In this document: in pieces, positions 24,149 through 34,222 of the stretch
How the letters are laid out: the number at the start of each line of letters is the position of its first letter
Numbering within the stretch: position 1 is the first letter of the stretch
Source of the DNA: CAYLKS01 sp964384205 [NCBI: uncultured bacterium]
GTDB lineage: Bacteria; JAGOEH01
Assembly (NCBI GenBank): GCA_964384205.1
Contig: CAYLKS010000036.1
Location: forward strand, 1 to 34,416
Direction of reading: 5' to 3'
DNA: 34,416 nt
Notes under the pieces: model-generated
What the model was told of the DNA's origin: nothing
The model's database searches: none
Seen by the model: only the letters and a program-made list of their open reading frames with translations
Made by a program: the position numbers and the translations under genes

Positions 24149-24742
24149 TTAAGACCCCACAATATCTTGTGGAGCAGGTTTCACTTTTTTATTAATACTA
24201 CTCATCACAAAATCTATACCTTTATTTTTCCATAAAAAAATAGCTTCCTTTGCTCTGGAAAAAATGCTGTCTAATTGACTTAACTCTTCACTATCAAAAT
24301 CAGCTAAAACAAAATCTTTTAATTCTACATTATCAGGTTTAGGACCAATACCAAATCTTAAACGCGGAAATTCTGTAGTTCCTAATTCATCAATGATCGA
24401 TTTTAAACCATTATGTCCGCCATCAGAACCTTTTTTCCTTATCCTAATAACACCAAAAGGAAGACTAACATCATCGAAACATACCATTACATCTTCTAAC
24501 TTAATGTTATGAAAATCAATTATTTCCTTAACTGCTATCCCGCTATTATTCATAAAAGTCATTGGCTTAATAAACAAAAAATTCTTTACAGATAAAAACT
24601 CATAATGCTTCTTTTTTTTAAAAGAAACATTTATTGAACTTAGTTCCTTAACACAATAATCAACAAACAAAAAACCTACATTATGTCTATTTTTCTCATA
24701 AAGTTTACCAGGATTACCAAGTCCAATAATACATCTATCCAT
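24149..24742 (-). CDS. pth: Peptidyl-tRNA hydrolase
   Basis: A 197-residue enzyme that frees stalled peptidyl-tRNAs by cleaving the ester bond. Catalytic landmarks are visible: [20 protein letters not shown] at the N-terminus with the catalytic His near residue 20 (the usual TRHN is NRHN here), [20 protein letters not shown] and [12 protein letters not shown]. Length is normal. It starts two bases after the rplY stop with only a weak GAAG, so translation is probably coupled. The rplY-pth-rpsF order is common in bacteria. Confidence 0.96.
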   Translation of the reverse strand: MDRCIIGLGNPGKLYEKNRHNVGFLFVDYCVKELSSINVSFKKKKHYEFLSVKNFLFIKPMTFMNNSGIAVKEIIDFHNIKLEDVMVCFDDVSLPFGVIRIRKKGSDGGHNGLKSIIDELGTTEFPRLRFGIGPKPDNVELKDFVLADFDSEELSQLDSIFSRAKEAIFLWKNKGIDFVMSSINKKVKPAPQDIVGS

Positions 24743-24744
24743 TA

Positions 24745-25383
24745 TTATTCTTCAGCTTCTTTCTTACCTTTTTCTATCACTTCAGGTTCTACTTCTTCAT
24801 TTTCTACAGTAACTTCTTCTTCCGAAGCAGGTTCTGCAATTCTTACAACAACTGTTGTTTCATCTTCTAAAATTTTATAATCTTCTGCTTTTAAATCACT
24901 TACATGAATAGAATCACCTATATTCAATTCTGTTACATCTACTTGAATACTATTAGGAATCTTATTAGGTAAAGCTTCTATTTCTAAGCTTTTCAATGGT
25001 TGTTCTAACAAACCACCTTCCTTCATGCCTTTCGCATAACCGACTATCTCAATAGGCACTTCAACAGAAATAGGTTCATCCATAGAAATAGCAAGAAAAT
25101 CAATATGAACTAATTTTTCTGTTACAGGATGCCTTTGAATTTCTCTTATAACAGTAAAATAATCTTCTTTTTTATCTTTTAATACTAAATTAACAATAGT
25201 TGCTTCTGAAAGACCTTCATGAAAAGCTTTTACCAAAGCTCTTTCAGGAAGCTGAATCATAATATTTTTATCAAGACTTTTACCATAGATAATAGCAGGA
25301 ACAAGTCCATTTTTTCTTAGCTTTTTTATTTCCGATTTACTAAGATAATCCCTTGTTTCCACCTCAATTTTAAAGGTTTGCAT
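24745..25383 (-). CDS. rplY: 50S ribosomal protein bL25 (CTC/TL5 long form)
   Basis: A 212-residue long-form bL25. The N-terminal 5S-rRNA-binding domain has the motif KNGLVPAIIYGK. A beta-rich C-terminal TL5-like domain follows (from about residue 95, with PISVEVPIEIVGYAKGMKEG). The tail is very acidic (EEEVTVENEEVEPEVIEK), as is common in the CTC form. It binds 5S rRNA in the large subunit. It lies between spoVG and pth, a conserved order. The ATG follows a GGAGA-type site. Confidence 0.95.
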   Translation of the reverse strand: MQTFKIEVETRDYLSKSEIKKLRKNGLVPAIIYGKSLDKNIMIQLPERALVKAFHEGLSEATIVNLVLKDKKEDYFTVIREIQRHPVTEKLVHIDFLAISMDEPISVEVPIEIVGYAKGMKEGGLLEQPLKSLEIEALPNKIPNSIQVDVTELNIGDSIHVSDLKAEDYKILEDETTVVVRIAEPASEEEVTVENEEVEPEVIEKGKKEAEE

Positions 25384-25421
25384 AATAGTACTCTCCTTTA
25401 TGCGTTAAATAAAAATGTAAA

Positions 25422-25706
25422 TTATTCAGCTGACTGTTGAGAAGTTACATTCTGATTTTTTACTTTAGTATATTCATTCAATACAGCTTCTTCTATTTTT
25501 TGTCTCATTTCTCTAGTAATTGGATGCGCTATATCTTGAAATACGCCATCTTTTCTTCTTTTATTTGGCATAGATACAAAATATCTCTCTTTTCCATTAA
25601 TTACTTTCAAATCTCTAATAACAAATTCATTATCAAGAGTAATGTTCGCAAAAGCTTTTAACTTATCTTCATTCATCAATGTGATTTTTACTTCTGTTAC
25701 TTCCAA
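25422..25706 (-). CDS. spoVG: SpoVG family regulatory protein
   Basis: A 94-residue SpoVG. It begins MEVTEVKITLMNEDKLKAFA and contains FVIRDLKVINGKERYFVSMP and the 'PITREMRQKIEEAVL' helix. SpoVG proteins bind DNA and RNA and act as regulators in many bacteria that do not sporulate. The start codon is TTG, not ATG, supported by GGAGG seven bases upstream and by the conserved MEVT start. It lies between ispE and rplY, a conserved arrangement. Its target here cannot be told from sequence. Confidence 0.95.
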   Translation of the reverse strand: MEVTEVKITLMNEDKLKAFANITLDNEFVIRDLKVINGKERYFVSMPNKRRKDGVFQDIAHPITREMRQKIEEAVLNEYTKVKNQNVTSQQSAE

Positions 25707-25737
25707 GGTAATACCTCCGTTTTAGATGTTAAAAAAT

Positions 25738-26628
25738 TCAATTGTTAGCCTCCATAAAAGGCTCCACCACACAAAAATTACAATTTTTAAAAGGAAAATT
25801 ATTTAAAACTCTATCAATATCTTCTACATTTTCAAAGAAACCAAACATTGTAGAACCACTACCGCTCATAGCTGATAATACCGCTTTATTTTCATAAAGA
25901 AAATTCTTAATATCCAATAACTCCGAATACATTTTAAAAACAACTTTCTCTAAATCGTTTTCTACAATTTTAGCCAAACAACTAAAATCAACAATCCTTT
26001 TCTCTTCTTTTAAAAGGTTCTCTATTTTAATAAAAAAATCACTTTTTGTCAATGAAAAATTATAGCTTTTATAAACATCAGATGTGGATATATTATATTT
26101 CGGAAAAATTAACAAAATTTTATAATTTTCAATACCAATAATATCTACAGGAAACAAAATATCTCCCCGCTCAATTCCAATTGCTGGAGTTTTATAAAAA
26201 AAATAAGGAACATCCATTCCTATTTTTTTCCCATACTCAACCTTTTGAGACATAGATAAATTCAAACCAAAATACCTATCAAAAAAATTTATTAAATATG
26301 CAGCATTGCTACTTCCACCTCCCAATCCTCCACCATGAGGTATCTTTTTGTTTAAATATAAATAAAAATTAGATGGAATATCAAAATCGTTTTTCAATAA
26401 TCTATACGCCTTATATAAAGTATTGGATTCATCAAATGCTAAATTTATATTACTTTCAAATTTAGGTAAAGATAAATGATTATCAAAATTAATGATAATT
26501 TCATCAAAAAGTTTAATTTTCAAAAATAGTGTATAAATATTATGATAATTATCTTTTCTTTTGTCTAAAATTTTAAGACCTAAATTAATTTTAGCCGGAG
26601 AATATATTATTGATTGTTCTTGAACCAT
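25738..26628 (-). CDS. ispE: 4-diphosphocytidyl-2-C-methyl-D-erythritol kinase
   Basis: A 296-residue GHMP kinase of the MEP isoprenoid pathway. It phosphorylates CDP-methylerythritol with ATP in the cytoplasm. Visible motifs: [15 protein letters not shown] at the N-terminus (catalytic Lys and substrate contact), the ATP loop [19 protein letters not shown] near residues 93-111, and a C-terminal [12 protein letters not shown] motif. Length is normal. Its start lies 22 bases inside the preceding decarboxylase gene, so the genes are coupled. It shows the organism uses the MEP rather than the mevalonate route. Confidence 0.95.
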   Translation of the reverse strand: MVQEQSIIYSPAKINLGLKILDKRKDNYHNIYTLFLKIKLFDEIIINFDNHLSLPKFESNINLAFDESNTLYKAYRLLKNDFDIPSNFYLYLNKKIPHGGGLGGGSSNAAYLINFFDRYFGLNLSMSQKVEYGKKIGMDVPYFFYKTPAIGIERGDILFPVDIIGIENYKILLIFPKYNISTSDVYKSYNFSLTKSDFFIKIENLLKEEKRIVDFSCLAKIVENDLEKVVFKMYSELLDIKNFLYENKAVLSAMSGSGSTMFGFFENVEDIDRVLNNFPFKNCNFCVVEPFMEANN

Positions 26629-27533
26629 TCAATAGTTTTCCTGAGTCCCTCATGGATGTTTACCTTAGGTTTCCACCCAAGAATCTTTTTAGCACGTGAA
26701 ATATCAGGTTGCCTAACTTTAGGATCATCTTGAGGCAATTCTTTATATACAATTTTACTTTTACTACCAGTTTCTTTTATTATCATACGAGCTAATTCCA
26801 AAATTGTCATTTCAGCAGGATTGCCAATATTAACAGGTTCATTAAAATCAGACAACATTAATTTATATATCCCATCAATCAAATCACTAATATAACCAAA
26901 AGAACGAGTCTGTGAACCATCCCCGAAAATAGTTATATCCTCATTATTTAAAGCCTGATTAACAAAAGTAGGTATTGCTCGCCCGTCATTTTTTCTCATT
27001 CTTGGGCCATATGTATTGAAAATTCTAACAATCCTTGTATCTACTCCATGGTATCTATGATAAGCCATAGTCATAGCCTCTGCAAATCTTTTAGCTTCAT
27101 CGTACACACCTCGTAAACCTATAGGATTTACATTCCCCCAATAATCTTCCTTTTGTGGATGAACAACTGGATCTCCATAAACTTCTGATGTTGAGGCTAA
27201 TAAAAATTTAGCTTTTTTTTCTTTAGCAAGTCCTAAAGCCTTATGAGTTCCTAATGAACCTACTTTTAATGTTTGAATGGGCATTTTTAAATAATCTATC
27301 GGAGATGCAGGAGAAGCAAAATGTAAAATAAAATCTAAATCACCTTTTATATATATATAATTTGTAACATCATGCTTGATAAAAGTAAAATTTTTATTAG
27401 TTAAATGCGAAATATTATCAATATTACCTGTACATAAATTATCCATAGCAATTACTTCATGACCTTGATCTAACAAAAATTCACACAAATGAGAACCTAT
27501 GAAACCAGCTCCCCCTGTAATTAAAATCCTCAT
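26607..27533 (-). CDS. uxs: UDP-glucuronate decarboxylase (UDP-xylose synthase), NAD-dependent
   Basis: A 308-residue short-chain dehydrogenase/epimerase. It has the NAD loop [17 protein letters not shown], the UXS hallmark [16 protein letters not shown], the active-site STSEVYGDP and the YDEAKR (Y-x3-K) catalytic pair. These features separate UXS from UDP-glucose or dTDP-glucose epimerases and dehydratases. It would convert UDP-glucuronate to UDP-xylose for polysaccharides. The start forms an ATGA overlap with the HEAT-repeat gene. No other polysaccharide genes are in the window, so the pathway context is missing. Confidence 0.9.
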   Translation of the reverse strand: MRILITGGAGFIGSHLCEFLLDQGHEVIAMDNLCTGNIDNISHLTNKNFTFIKHDVTNYIYIKGDLDFILHFASPASPIDYLKMPIQTLKVGSLGTHKALGLAKEKKAKFLLASTSEVYGDPVVHPQKEDYWGNVNPIGLRGVYDEAKRFAEAMTMAYHRYHGVDTRIVRIFNTYGPRMRKNDGRAIPTFVNQALNNEDITIFGDGSQTRSFGYISDLIDGIYKLMLSDFNEPVNIGNPAEMTILELARMIIKETGSKSKIVYKELPQDDPKVRQPDISRAKKILGWKPKVNIHEGLRKTIEWFKNNQ

Positions 27534-29455
27534 ATTAAACCTTTCTCTTTACACTTTTCTAAAATATTATTCACAGTCAAAGAAATATCACTATTTTGAT
27601 GATCTTTTAAAATTAATAAAATATTAATAAAAGGTTCATAATTTTCATCTTCAAGACTCTGAAGCACTCCAAGTATAGCCAATTCATCATCACTTGCTAA
27701 AATTTGTTTTACATATTCCTCAACATTTTCTACCCCAAATAAAATTAAATTTCTTGCTGCGATATACCTAACCCACATATTAGAATCTGAAAGCAAACTA
27801 ATTACATGTGGAATAGCCGGGATATATTTAAAATTTGCAAGAGTAACTGTTGCTATTTGTTTTATCTGATCATCCTCATCATATAACAATTGCAAAATTT
27901 TCTCAGCCGATTCTTTTGAATCCATTCTCGCCAAAGCTTCAACTGATAACTTTCTAATTTCCCTATTTGGAGATGACAAAGATTCTTCTAAAACAGGAAT
28001 AACATCTCTTACTCCTATCCATCCCAGTGCCTTAATAGCTTCTACTTTTAAATTGTCATCTTCAGAATTCAATAATTCAATAAACCTATCTATTACTTTT
28101 TTATTACCCATAAAAACCAGAGCTCCAATTGCAGCTTCTCTAACATCAATAAAAGGATCATCTAATAATGCAAATAATTCATCTACAAATTCTTCTAAAT
28201 AATTCCATCCAATTGCATTAGCAGCAATTTTTCTAACATTGCCAACTTCATCTTTAATAAACTTAGATAATAATCCCTTTGTCTTCTGATTAATAATACC
28301 TAATTTCCCGATAGCAAAGCAAATAGATTCTTTTATTAAAGGCTCATCACTATCTGAATATTTATCTATTATTTCATTAATATAAAGATAGTTACAATCT
28401 ACCAATAAATTTATCAAAAAATAAACTATATCGGAGGACAATGTTCTATCTAATAAATAATTCTTAATAACAGATGCTATCTTTCTTCTATCTTTTATAA
28501 ATAAATTATTTACAAAATCTTTTATCTCATTTTCTGAAATATATTGTAAAGTTTTATCAAGAACTTCAAAATCCATATAATCAACAAGAGCCTCAATTGC
28601 ATACAACTTTATTTGTATATCATCCTCATCCATTGCATTTAATAAAATATGTTTAACATTTTCCTTATCAAATTGCTTCAGATAATCAGCATTATTTTTT
28701 TTGCCAATACGAATTAAAGATATTATTATCATTTCTTTAATAATATCATAAGCATCTTCAAATATCTTATAAAAATCATCAACAATCCTATCACATCCTA
28801 AAAATCCGAGCGCATCTATTGCAGAAAACATCAAAAAAGGATTATCTGAATATAAGAATTGTTTCAAAAAATCTACATAAGAACAATCTCCACACTTACC
28901 TAACGCATTTATAGCAGCAATCTTCAAAGCTTCTTCATCAGTCTTTTCTATCAATTTCTTTAATTCAGGAGCTACCTCATTTATTCCTAAATTCGCAAGC
29001 CCTTCTATTACAGCAAATACTATATTAGGATCATCATTATCAAGATACTTTAAAAGATATTGAGCATACTCCGGATTTTTAAATGAATTAATAATTTCTA
29101 TTATAAATAATTTTATATGATTATTTTCTTTTTCCAAAGCCTCAACCAGTATATCAATAAAATTATCACCAATCTGCTTCAATATAGAAATAGCTAAATT
29201 CCTGACAAAAAAATCTCTATATTCAAGATAAGGTATAAGATACTCAACCACCTCCGGCATATATGTTTGAGCAAGAATAGAAGCAACTAAATCCTGATTA
29301 AATCTATTTTCATCCTCAAGAGCCTTAACCAACAATTTAATAACTTCCGGATTATCAGTAAAATTAGACAGCTCTTCTATTGTTTGTTCTCTTACTTTAG
29401 GTTCAGGAGATTTTAATTCTTCTTCTAAATACGAAATAATATCAGCATTTTCCAT
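27530..29455 (-). CDS. HEAT-repeat protein
   Basis: A 641-residue cytoplasmic protein built almost entirely of HEAT/PBS-lyase-type repeats of about 31-37 residues. Examples are [19 protein letters not shown] units, '[20 protein letters not shown]' and '[15 protein letters not shown]'. There is no enzyme motif, signal peptide or membrane segment. Such solenoids are protein-interaction scaffolds. It starts four bases after the STAS-domain gene with GAAGGA nearby, and overlaps the decarboxylase gene by four bases. A partner role to the STAS protein in a signalling or partner-switching system is an inference. Repeat count needs a dedicated tool. Confidence 0.85.
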   Translation of the reverse strand: MENADIISYLEEELKSPEPKVREQTIEELSNFTDNPEVIKLLVKALEDENRFNQDLVASILAQTYMPEVVEYLIPYLEYRDFFVRNLAISILKQIGDNFIDILVEALEKENNHIKLFIIEIINSFKNPEYAQYLLKYLDNDDPNIVFAVIEGLANLGINEVAPELKKLIEKTDEEALKIAAINALGKCGDCSYVDFLKQFLYSDNPFLMFSAIDALGFLGCDRIVDDFYKIFEDAYDIIKEMIIISLIRIGKKNNADYLKQFDKENVKHILLNAMDEDDIQIKLYAIEALVDYMDFEVLDKTLQYISENEIKDFVNNLFIKDRRKIASVIKNYLLDRTLSSDIVYFLINLLVDCNYLYINEIIDKYSDSDEPLIKESICFAIGKLGIINQKTKGLLSKFIKDEVGNVRKIAANAIGWNYLEEFVDELFALLDDPFIDVREAAIGALVFMGNKKVIDRFIELLNSEDDNLKVEAIKALGWIGVRDVIPVLEESLSSPNREIRKLSVEALARMDSKESAEKILQLLYDEDDQIKQIATVTLANFKYIPAIPHVISLLSDSNMWVRYIAARNLILFGVENVEEYVKQILASDDELAILGVLQSLEDENYEPFINILLILKDHQNSDISLTVNNILEKCKEKGLI

Positions 29456-29459
29456 ATTT

Positions 29460-29798
29460 TCATTCCTTCAAAGATTTAATCCCCTCTTCTTCCGATTCAA
29501 AAATTTCAAAAACCTTAGTTAATTGAGTTACCTCAAAAACTTCTCTAACATAAGATTGTAAATTAAATAAAGCAATTCTTCCCTGTTCTTTTCTAATTTT
29601 CTTTAAAATAGAAACCAATATAACCAATCCTGGACTACTAACAAAATCAACTTCAGAAAAATTCATTAAAAATATCTTTCCACCTTTTTCTAAAATATCA
29701 TCAACTGTTTTATTAATCTTATCAGAAGCATTAATATCTAATCTTCCAGATAAATCCAAAATAAAAACACCATCTTTTTCTCTTACATTAACATTCAT
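29460..29798 (-). CDS. STAS-domain anti-sigma-factor antagonist
   Basis: A 112-residue single STAS domain from the ATG at 29798 (GGAG six bases upstream). It shows VFILDLSGRLDINASDKI at the start, the phosphorylatable serine region FSEVDFVSSPGLVILVSIL (family 'D-x-SS-x-G'), and IALFNLQSYVREVFEVTQL near the end. Proteins of this type switch partners when an anti-sigma kinase phosphorylates the serine. No RsbW-like kinase or PP2C phosphatase gene lies nearby, so its partners are elsewhere. It sits between a 107-residue unknown protein and the HEAT scaffold. Confidence 0.88.
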   Translation of the reverse strand: MNVNVREKDGVFILDLSGRLDINASDKINKTVDDILEKGGKIFLMNFSEVDFVSSPGLVILVSILKKIRKEQGRIALFNLQSYVREVFEVTQLTKVFEIFESEEEGIKSLKE

Positions 29799-29812
29799 TT
29801 TTTGCTCCTTTT

Positions 29813-30136
29813 TTATTTTAAATCTATTTTTATAACTTCCCCACATTTACAATAAACAATAATATGCTCTATAATATCTCCTTTTTTAATAACTTCAATA
29901 TGAGATCTTTTACCCTGTTCCCTTTCCTGTAAAATATGATCTTCAAAAATCTTCTTTTCTAAATTATCAGGTACTGAAGAATCAAAAGAATCAACAGGCA
30001 CGGTCTCCTTCACTTCTTGATTAAGTAGATCAATCATCTCAGCTTTTATAACATTCTCATTAACTATACTTTTCTGCCTACTAATCTTGCCCGATTTTAA
30101 GAAATTCTCTAAATATTCAAAATCTTCTCTTTTCAT
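29813..30136 (-). CDS. Hypothetical protein, 107 residues
   Basis: From the ATG at 30136 (AAAGGC upstream): a charged soluble protein I do not recognise. It has a Lys/Glu-rich N-terminal half (MKREDFEYLENFLKSGK), a middle acidic stretch and a C-terminal beta-like segment, IEHIIVYCKCGEVIKIDLK, with a Cys-x-Cys pair. It is the first gene after a candidate promoter and lies 14 bases before the STAS gene. A regulatory role with the STAS protein is possible but unproven. Confidence 0.65.
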   Translation of the reverse strand: MKREDFEYLENFLKSGKISRQKSIVNENVIKAEMIDLLNQEVKETVPVDSFDSSVPDNLEKKIFEDHILQEREQGKRSHIEVIKKGDIIEHIIVYCKCGEVIKIDLK

Positions 30137-30158
30137 TGAATTGCCTTTATTTGTTTTA

Positions 30159-30187
30159 AAAATAAATAGAAATAAATAAAATGTCAA
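30159..30187 (-). promoter_or_regulatory. Candidate promoter of the STAS/HEAT/ribosomal operon
   Basis: On the minus strand a perfect TTGACA (30187-30182) is followed after 17 bases by TATTTT (30164-30159), about 20 bases before the ATG at 30136. It may drive the whole run down to the terminator at 21577-21613, although internal promoters cannot be excluded. Confidence 0.5.
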
Positions 30188-30217
30188 GTTCTTTATTAAA
30201 ATAATCAAAAATTTATT

Positions 30218-33200
30218 CTATTTTATAATAATCTCATCTGTAAAAATCCAGGCCTTTCCACCAGCTCCAATATGCCATTCAGGGCAATAATTAATATTCC
30301 TCGCTCTTATTAATAAAAATTTCACATTATCAAGATGCTTATCTATGCTAAAAGTATGGATAAAAGAACCTTCCTTATTCTCAGGGATTTTATTATCTAT
30401 CGATTGTAATTTCTGTATATCCTTCCCATTCTGAGAATAAGCAATATCTATACTTTTAGGTAAAAATATCCAATTATCTATATCCTGTAAAAATCTCAAA
30501 GAAATTTCATTTATATTTCGTAAAGTATCAAATTCTATTTTAACATACATATCTTGAGCTTCAAAACCTTGAAAGGCTTTATTAAAAAAATGATTATCTC
30601 CTAATAAACCATCAAATAAACTATTATCATTATTTGTACCTGGATATTTTTTGCTATAGTTAAAATAAATATAAGCTATCTTCTGATTAATTCCTAAATG
30701 ATTTATAAAATATAAATCTCCAATATCGAACTTATAGCCATTATAAGAAAAAAATAAACTAAGTTTTCCACTATCAGGTAAAATAATATTACCATTTATA
30801 TATTTCTTCAATGATTTATTGTTAATTGAATATAGAAACTTAGCATTTTTTGCGCTTTCTAAATTAAAATGGAGTTTATTATCGATCTTTAATAAATTCA
30901 CTTTTGGAACATAATCTGAAATAAAAAATGCTTTTTCTTTTACATCTTTATAATCTTTCTCTAAATTTATACTATCTTTTATTTCAATTTCTTTTAAATC
31001 AGACCAATTACTCCATTTTAAATCTTTATTTCTATATCTAATTCTAAAAAAATATTTACCCGGCACAATATTATGCTCTTTATATAAAATAAATTCATTA
31101 ATTTTTTTATCTTTATTCCAATCAATAGGAGAAAAATTAGGAGGCCCATCATCATACATAACATTCATAATATCTTGTTTAACATCAAAAACAACTGGAA
31201 CCCTTCTGCCAAAATCTAATAATTGATATTCAGCTGATATAATTTTATCTTCTCTTTTAGGAACTGATGCAATAAGTTTATAAGAATTTTCTATTTTTTT
31301 AATACCTTTTGCTTTAGGCTTATCCGGTTTTTTAGAATTAAATTCTAACACAAAATGATCTATCAATTTGTTATCAAATTTAACATAATCATTGCCAATT
31401 GAATATTCTTCAAATGTGCATTTACCGCTATCAAGATTTATATCTAATAAACCATATCCATATGCTACTATCATTTTACGCACTAAATCAAGATCCTGAT
31501 TCTTATCAAATTTTTTAATATATTGCAATTCTGCACCAGAATTACCAATAATCATCCATCTCAATGGTGCATCAATTAGTTCCCCTATTTCATAATCATG
31601 TGTATGCCCATGTAAAACCAAATAAGGTTTATTCAATTTAATAAGTATAGGATAAACTTCATCTCTCATATAAGAAATTCCATCTGGTCTCAAATTTTCC
31701 ACATACGCTGGATGATGACAGAAAGGAATAACAAATCCAACTTCTTTTGATGAATTTGCAAATTCTACCAATTTGTGAAGCCATTCTAATTGCTCTTTTG
31801 AATGAATATTTGAATTAATAGCAATAAATAACACCTTGCCAATCATAAAAGAATAATATTTTTCAGTTCTTTTTTCTAAAAATTTATTATATCCATCAAT
31901 AAAAGAAGTATCAGAAACCAATGAAGGAAATTCATCATTTTTCATAATCTGATATAAATATATGATTTCACCTTCATGATTTCCTATACTAATCTGTGTC
32001 GGAATATATGGAGAAACACATTTCATTGGCTCAAAATATTCTCGCCAAAATTGTTCAATATTTCCACTGCCATTAGTAATAACATCTCCTAAATTCAACA
32101 TTACATTAATATCATTTATATCTTGATATTTTTCAATAACCTTTTCCTTCAAAGCCAAAAGAACTTCTCTAAATTTTTCTGGATATGTTCTATTGTCTCC
32201 TACAATTGCTATTCTTATATGATTGCCTTTTTTTTCCACAGGTTGAGTTCTAAAAGAATATACATTTGATCTGGCTTTTCCAGATTGCACATAATAAAAA
32301 TACTTCGTGTCTGGTTCTAAATCTTCTAATTTAACAAAATGCCAGACATATTTACCCCCAATTACTTCATTACTACCAGAAACAATATTAGTTAATGAAT
32401 CCTTATTTTTACCAAATTTAACAAAAGAAGAATTATCTTTATTATATGTCCAACAAATATAAATTGAATTACTCGTAGGTGTTTGTAAATAAGGGTATAA
32501 AGTATCAATTGCATCTGTAATATTCTTTTTATTAATATAACCAACTAAATAAGCAGAAATATTCCAAAAATTTTGACCTTTTCTTGATTGATCTTCAACA
32601 TCAAATCTAATCTGATGTTTTCCAGGCTTTAAAAAATAATCCATATCAAAAACCATTGGATAAACTTTATCACCAGGACACCAATTGCTTCTACTTAAAT
32701 CTGAAGACCAAATATCACCCTCCCACTTAGCTGAAGTGGGATTTAACGCCCTAAACTGCTTATCACAATCATCTCGCCAGGGAATAAATCTTAAAACTTC
32801 TTTATTATCAATATAAATAACATTCATTTTCTTATTAAATTCATCACCTGTTGATACCCCACCATGCCCAGATGTGTAATATACCATTTTTATATCTTTT
32901 ACATTATCAGGAATATTAATATCTACAATAGTAGAAGAATCTTCAAACTTTCTGTAATCAAAATATTTTCCTGTAGTATTAATCAATGAATAAATCCAAT
33001 CAGGGTTTACAACATTATCATCTTTTATAAATAACAAACTAAAATCTAAAGACCAACCTGGATTAACCCAGGTATCTATCATCGCTTTAATAGTCCTTTT
33101 CCCTTTGAATAAAATAAATAAGTTGGTGATATCCTCTTCCCATTCTGCATATTCTGCCCATTTTTTCACACTTGGATGGGAAGGAATATTTTTCTTAATA

Positions 33201-33532
33201 TATGGTAACCCTATACCAAATCCTGTCATAAATTTAAAAATTTCTATAGGCGGATTTTCTCCATTATCAATCCATATAGAACCAAACCTATCCCAGGGAT
33301 CTCCTAAAGATTTTAATCTAACCTTTGCAATAACTTTATAAGAACCTTTTAAAACAGGAAAATTAACATCTTTTGATATAATACGCCCCTTATCTTCCTT
33401 TTTGATATTATTTACCCAATTCTTATTTCCAAAACTAATCTCTGAATTTTTAAAAATTTCAATTTTTATTGTATCATTTTGCCCATAAATCTGTAAAAAC
33501 ATAAATAATAACAAAATACAAATTTTTTTCAT
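30218..33532 (-). CDS. Secreted PNGase F-like / purple acid phosphatase-like multidomain protein
   Basis: A 1104-residue protein with a signal peptide (residues 1-18). Residues ~20-335 resemble both domains of PNGase F: PWDRFGSIWID (Asp81 aligns with catalytic Asp60), IDTWV (Asp153 where PNGase F has Glu118), GDEFNKKMNVIYIDN (Glu231 aligns with catalytic Glu206), RFIPWRDDC and SRSNWCPGDKV. Residues ~345-430 are a fibronectin-III-like domain as in purple acid phosphatases. Residues ~438-650 are a calcineurin-like metallophosphoesterase with GDNR (Asp446), LGDV (Asp483), GNHE (518-520), CHHP (His606/607) and GHTH (His643/645). Two beta domains (~745-855, ~870-945) and an F5/8-type-C-like end follow. 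Likely an exported glycoprotein- or phosphate-ester-degrading enzyme. The phosphoesterase call is firm, the PNGase F one good. Confidence 0.8.
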   Translation of the reverse strand: MKKICILLLFMFLQIYGQNDTIKIEIFKNSEISFGNKNWVNNIKKEDKGRIISKDVNFPVLKGSYKVIAKVRLKSLGDPWDRFGSIWIDNGENPPIEIFKFMTGFGIGLPYIKKNIPSHPSVKKWAEYAEWEEDITNLFILFKGKRTIKAMIDTWVNPGWSLDFSLLFIKDDNVVNPDWIYSLINTTGKYFDYRKFEDSSTIVDINIPDNVKDIKMVYYTSGHGGVSTGDEFNKKMNVIYIDNKEVLRFIPWRDDCDKQFRALNPTSAKWEGDIWSSDLSRSNWCPGDKVYPMVFDMDYFLKPGKHQIRFDVEDQSRKGQNFWNISAYLVGYINKKNITDAIDTLYPYLQTPTSNSIYICWTYNKDNSSFVKFGKNKDSLTNIVSGSNEVIGGKYVWHFVKLEDLEPDTKYFYYVQSGKARSNVYSFRTQPVEKKGNHIRIAIVGDNRTYPEKFREVLLALKEKVIEKYQDINDINVMLNLGDVITNGSGNIEQFWREYFEPMKCVSPYIPTQISIGNHEGEIIYLYQIMKNDEFPSLVSDTSFIDGYNKFLEKRTEKYYSFMIGKVLFIAINSNIHSKEQLEWLHKLVEFANSSKEVGFVIPFCHHPAYVENLRPDGISYMRDEVYPILIKLNKPYLVLHGHTHDYEIGELIDAPLRWMIIGNSGAELQYIKKFDKNQDLDLVRKMIVAYGYGLLDINLDSGKCTFEEYSIGNDYVKFDNKLIDHFVLEFNSKKPDKPKAKGIKKIENSYKLIASVPKREDKIISAEYQLLDFGRRVPVVFDVKQDIMNVMYDDGPPNFSPIDWNKDKKINEFILYKEHNIVPGKYFFRIRYRNKDLKWSNWSDLKEIEIKDSINLEKDYKDVKEKAFFISDYVPKVNLLKIDNKLHFNLESAKNAKFLYSINNKSLKKYINGNIILPDSGKLSLFFSYNGYKFDIGDLYFINHLGINQKIAYIYFNYSKKYPGTNNDNSLFDGLLGDNHFFNKAFQGFEAQDMYVKIEFDTLRNINEISLRFLQDIDNWIFLPKSIDIAYSQNGKDIQKLQSIDNKIPENKEGSFIHTFSIDKHLDNVKFLLIRARNINYCPEWHIGAGGKAWIFTDEIIIK

Positions 33533-33569
33533 CTCTTCTCCTTTGTTAGTTTATTTATTGAATTAATAT

Positions 33570-33598
33570 ATTATACATATTTTTTTGGAATTTGTCAA
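33570..33598 (-). promoter_or_regulatory. Consensus sigma-70 promoter of the 1104-residue secreted protein
   Basis: On the minus strand TTGACA (33598-33593) and TATAAT (33575-33570) are both perfect and exactly 17 bases apart. The leader to the ATG at 33532 is about 30 bases and contains AAAGGAG. This is the best promoter in the window. Confidence 0.8.
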
Positions 33599-34124
33599 AT
33601 AATAACTATTCTAAAATTCTATAAAAAATTCTTAATTGACAATTTCTGCATAATGCTAAATAAAACATAAATTTAATATCCAGATAATATATAAATAATT
33701 TAACATAGCGCGGATTTGATATATTAGATTTAGATAATGATAGTAGACAAGAGATAGTAGGAGAAAAAAATATCAATCATCAATCCATCAAGAATAGTGA
33801 TATTTAAGGTAACAGGATATAGAAATAAAATGTATTGGGAAAATTAAAATAGAATTTATATAACACATACAAGAGTCATTTCTATGGCTGTTTCAAACTC
33901 ATTTATAGTGTTTCTTATAGTGTTCCTTAAAATTAATCCAAACAAGGGAAAATGCAGGAAGGAAATACTGGGAAAAATACTATCATTTTTCCATATTCTG
34001 AAATAATTATAATTAAAAATTTCTTTAAATTTTGATATTATATTTTGATATTATATATTATATTTTGATATTATATAAAGAGAGGGAAACCATCTCTATT
34101 CTCCAAATTTCTTTAAAAATAAAC
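33599..34124. other. Non-coding AT-rich stretch
   Basis: No open frame with coding character on either strand. It holds an isolated TTGACA at 33636-33641 (plus) without a convincing -10, a short repeated phrase (TATAGTGTT twice near 33905-33922) and the tandem repeat listed separately. No tRNA or known riboswitch is recognised. Confidence 0.5.
34029..34075. repeat. Three copies of a 14-base AT repeat
   Basis: ATTTTGATATTATA occurs at 34029-34042, 34042-34055 (sharing one base) and 34062-34075. Probably a simple-sequence expansion; protein binding is possible but unsupported. Confidence 0.6.
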
Positions 34125-34152
34125 TTGATTTTTTGCTCTACTTTGCTATAAT
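34125..34152 (+). promoter_or_regulatory. Candidate sigma-70 promoter facing the right edge
   Basis: TTGATT at 34125-34130 and a perfect TATAAT at 34147-34152 are 16 bases apart. Transcription would begin near 34159 and meet the hairpin at 34182-34218 about 25 bases later. Confidence 0.5.
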
Positions 34153-34181
34153 ATTAAATACATACTAGAAGTGACAATAAC

Positions 34182-34218
34182 AAACTCCAAAAAAATTAAA
34201 AGCCTAAGGAGTTTTTTT
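34182..34218 (+). terminator. Terminator-like or ribosome-site-masking hairpin
   Basis: AAACTCC (34182-34188) pairs with GGAGTTT (34208-34214), followed by more T to 34218. The 3' arm includes AAGGAG, the only ribosome binding site for the ATG at 34223. It may therefore stop transcription early or hide the site. The 19-base loop makes it a weaker terminator. Confidence 0.45.
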
Positions 34219-34222
34219 AATA

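Noticed and set aside
33599-34124. CRISPR array suggested by short repeats
   Set aside because: The repeats are 14-base AT phrases without regular unique spacers, and no cas gene is nearby.
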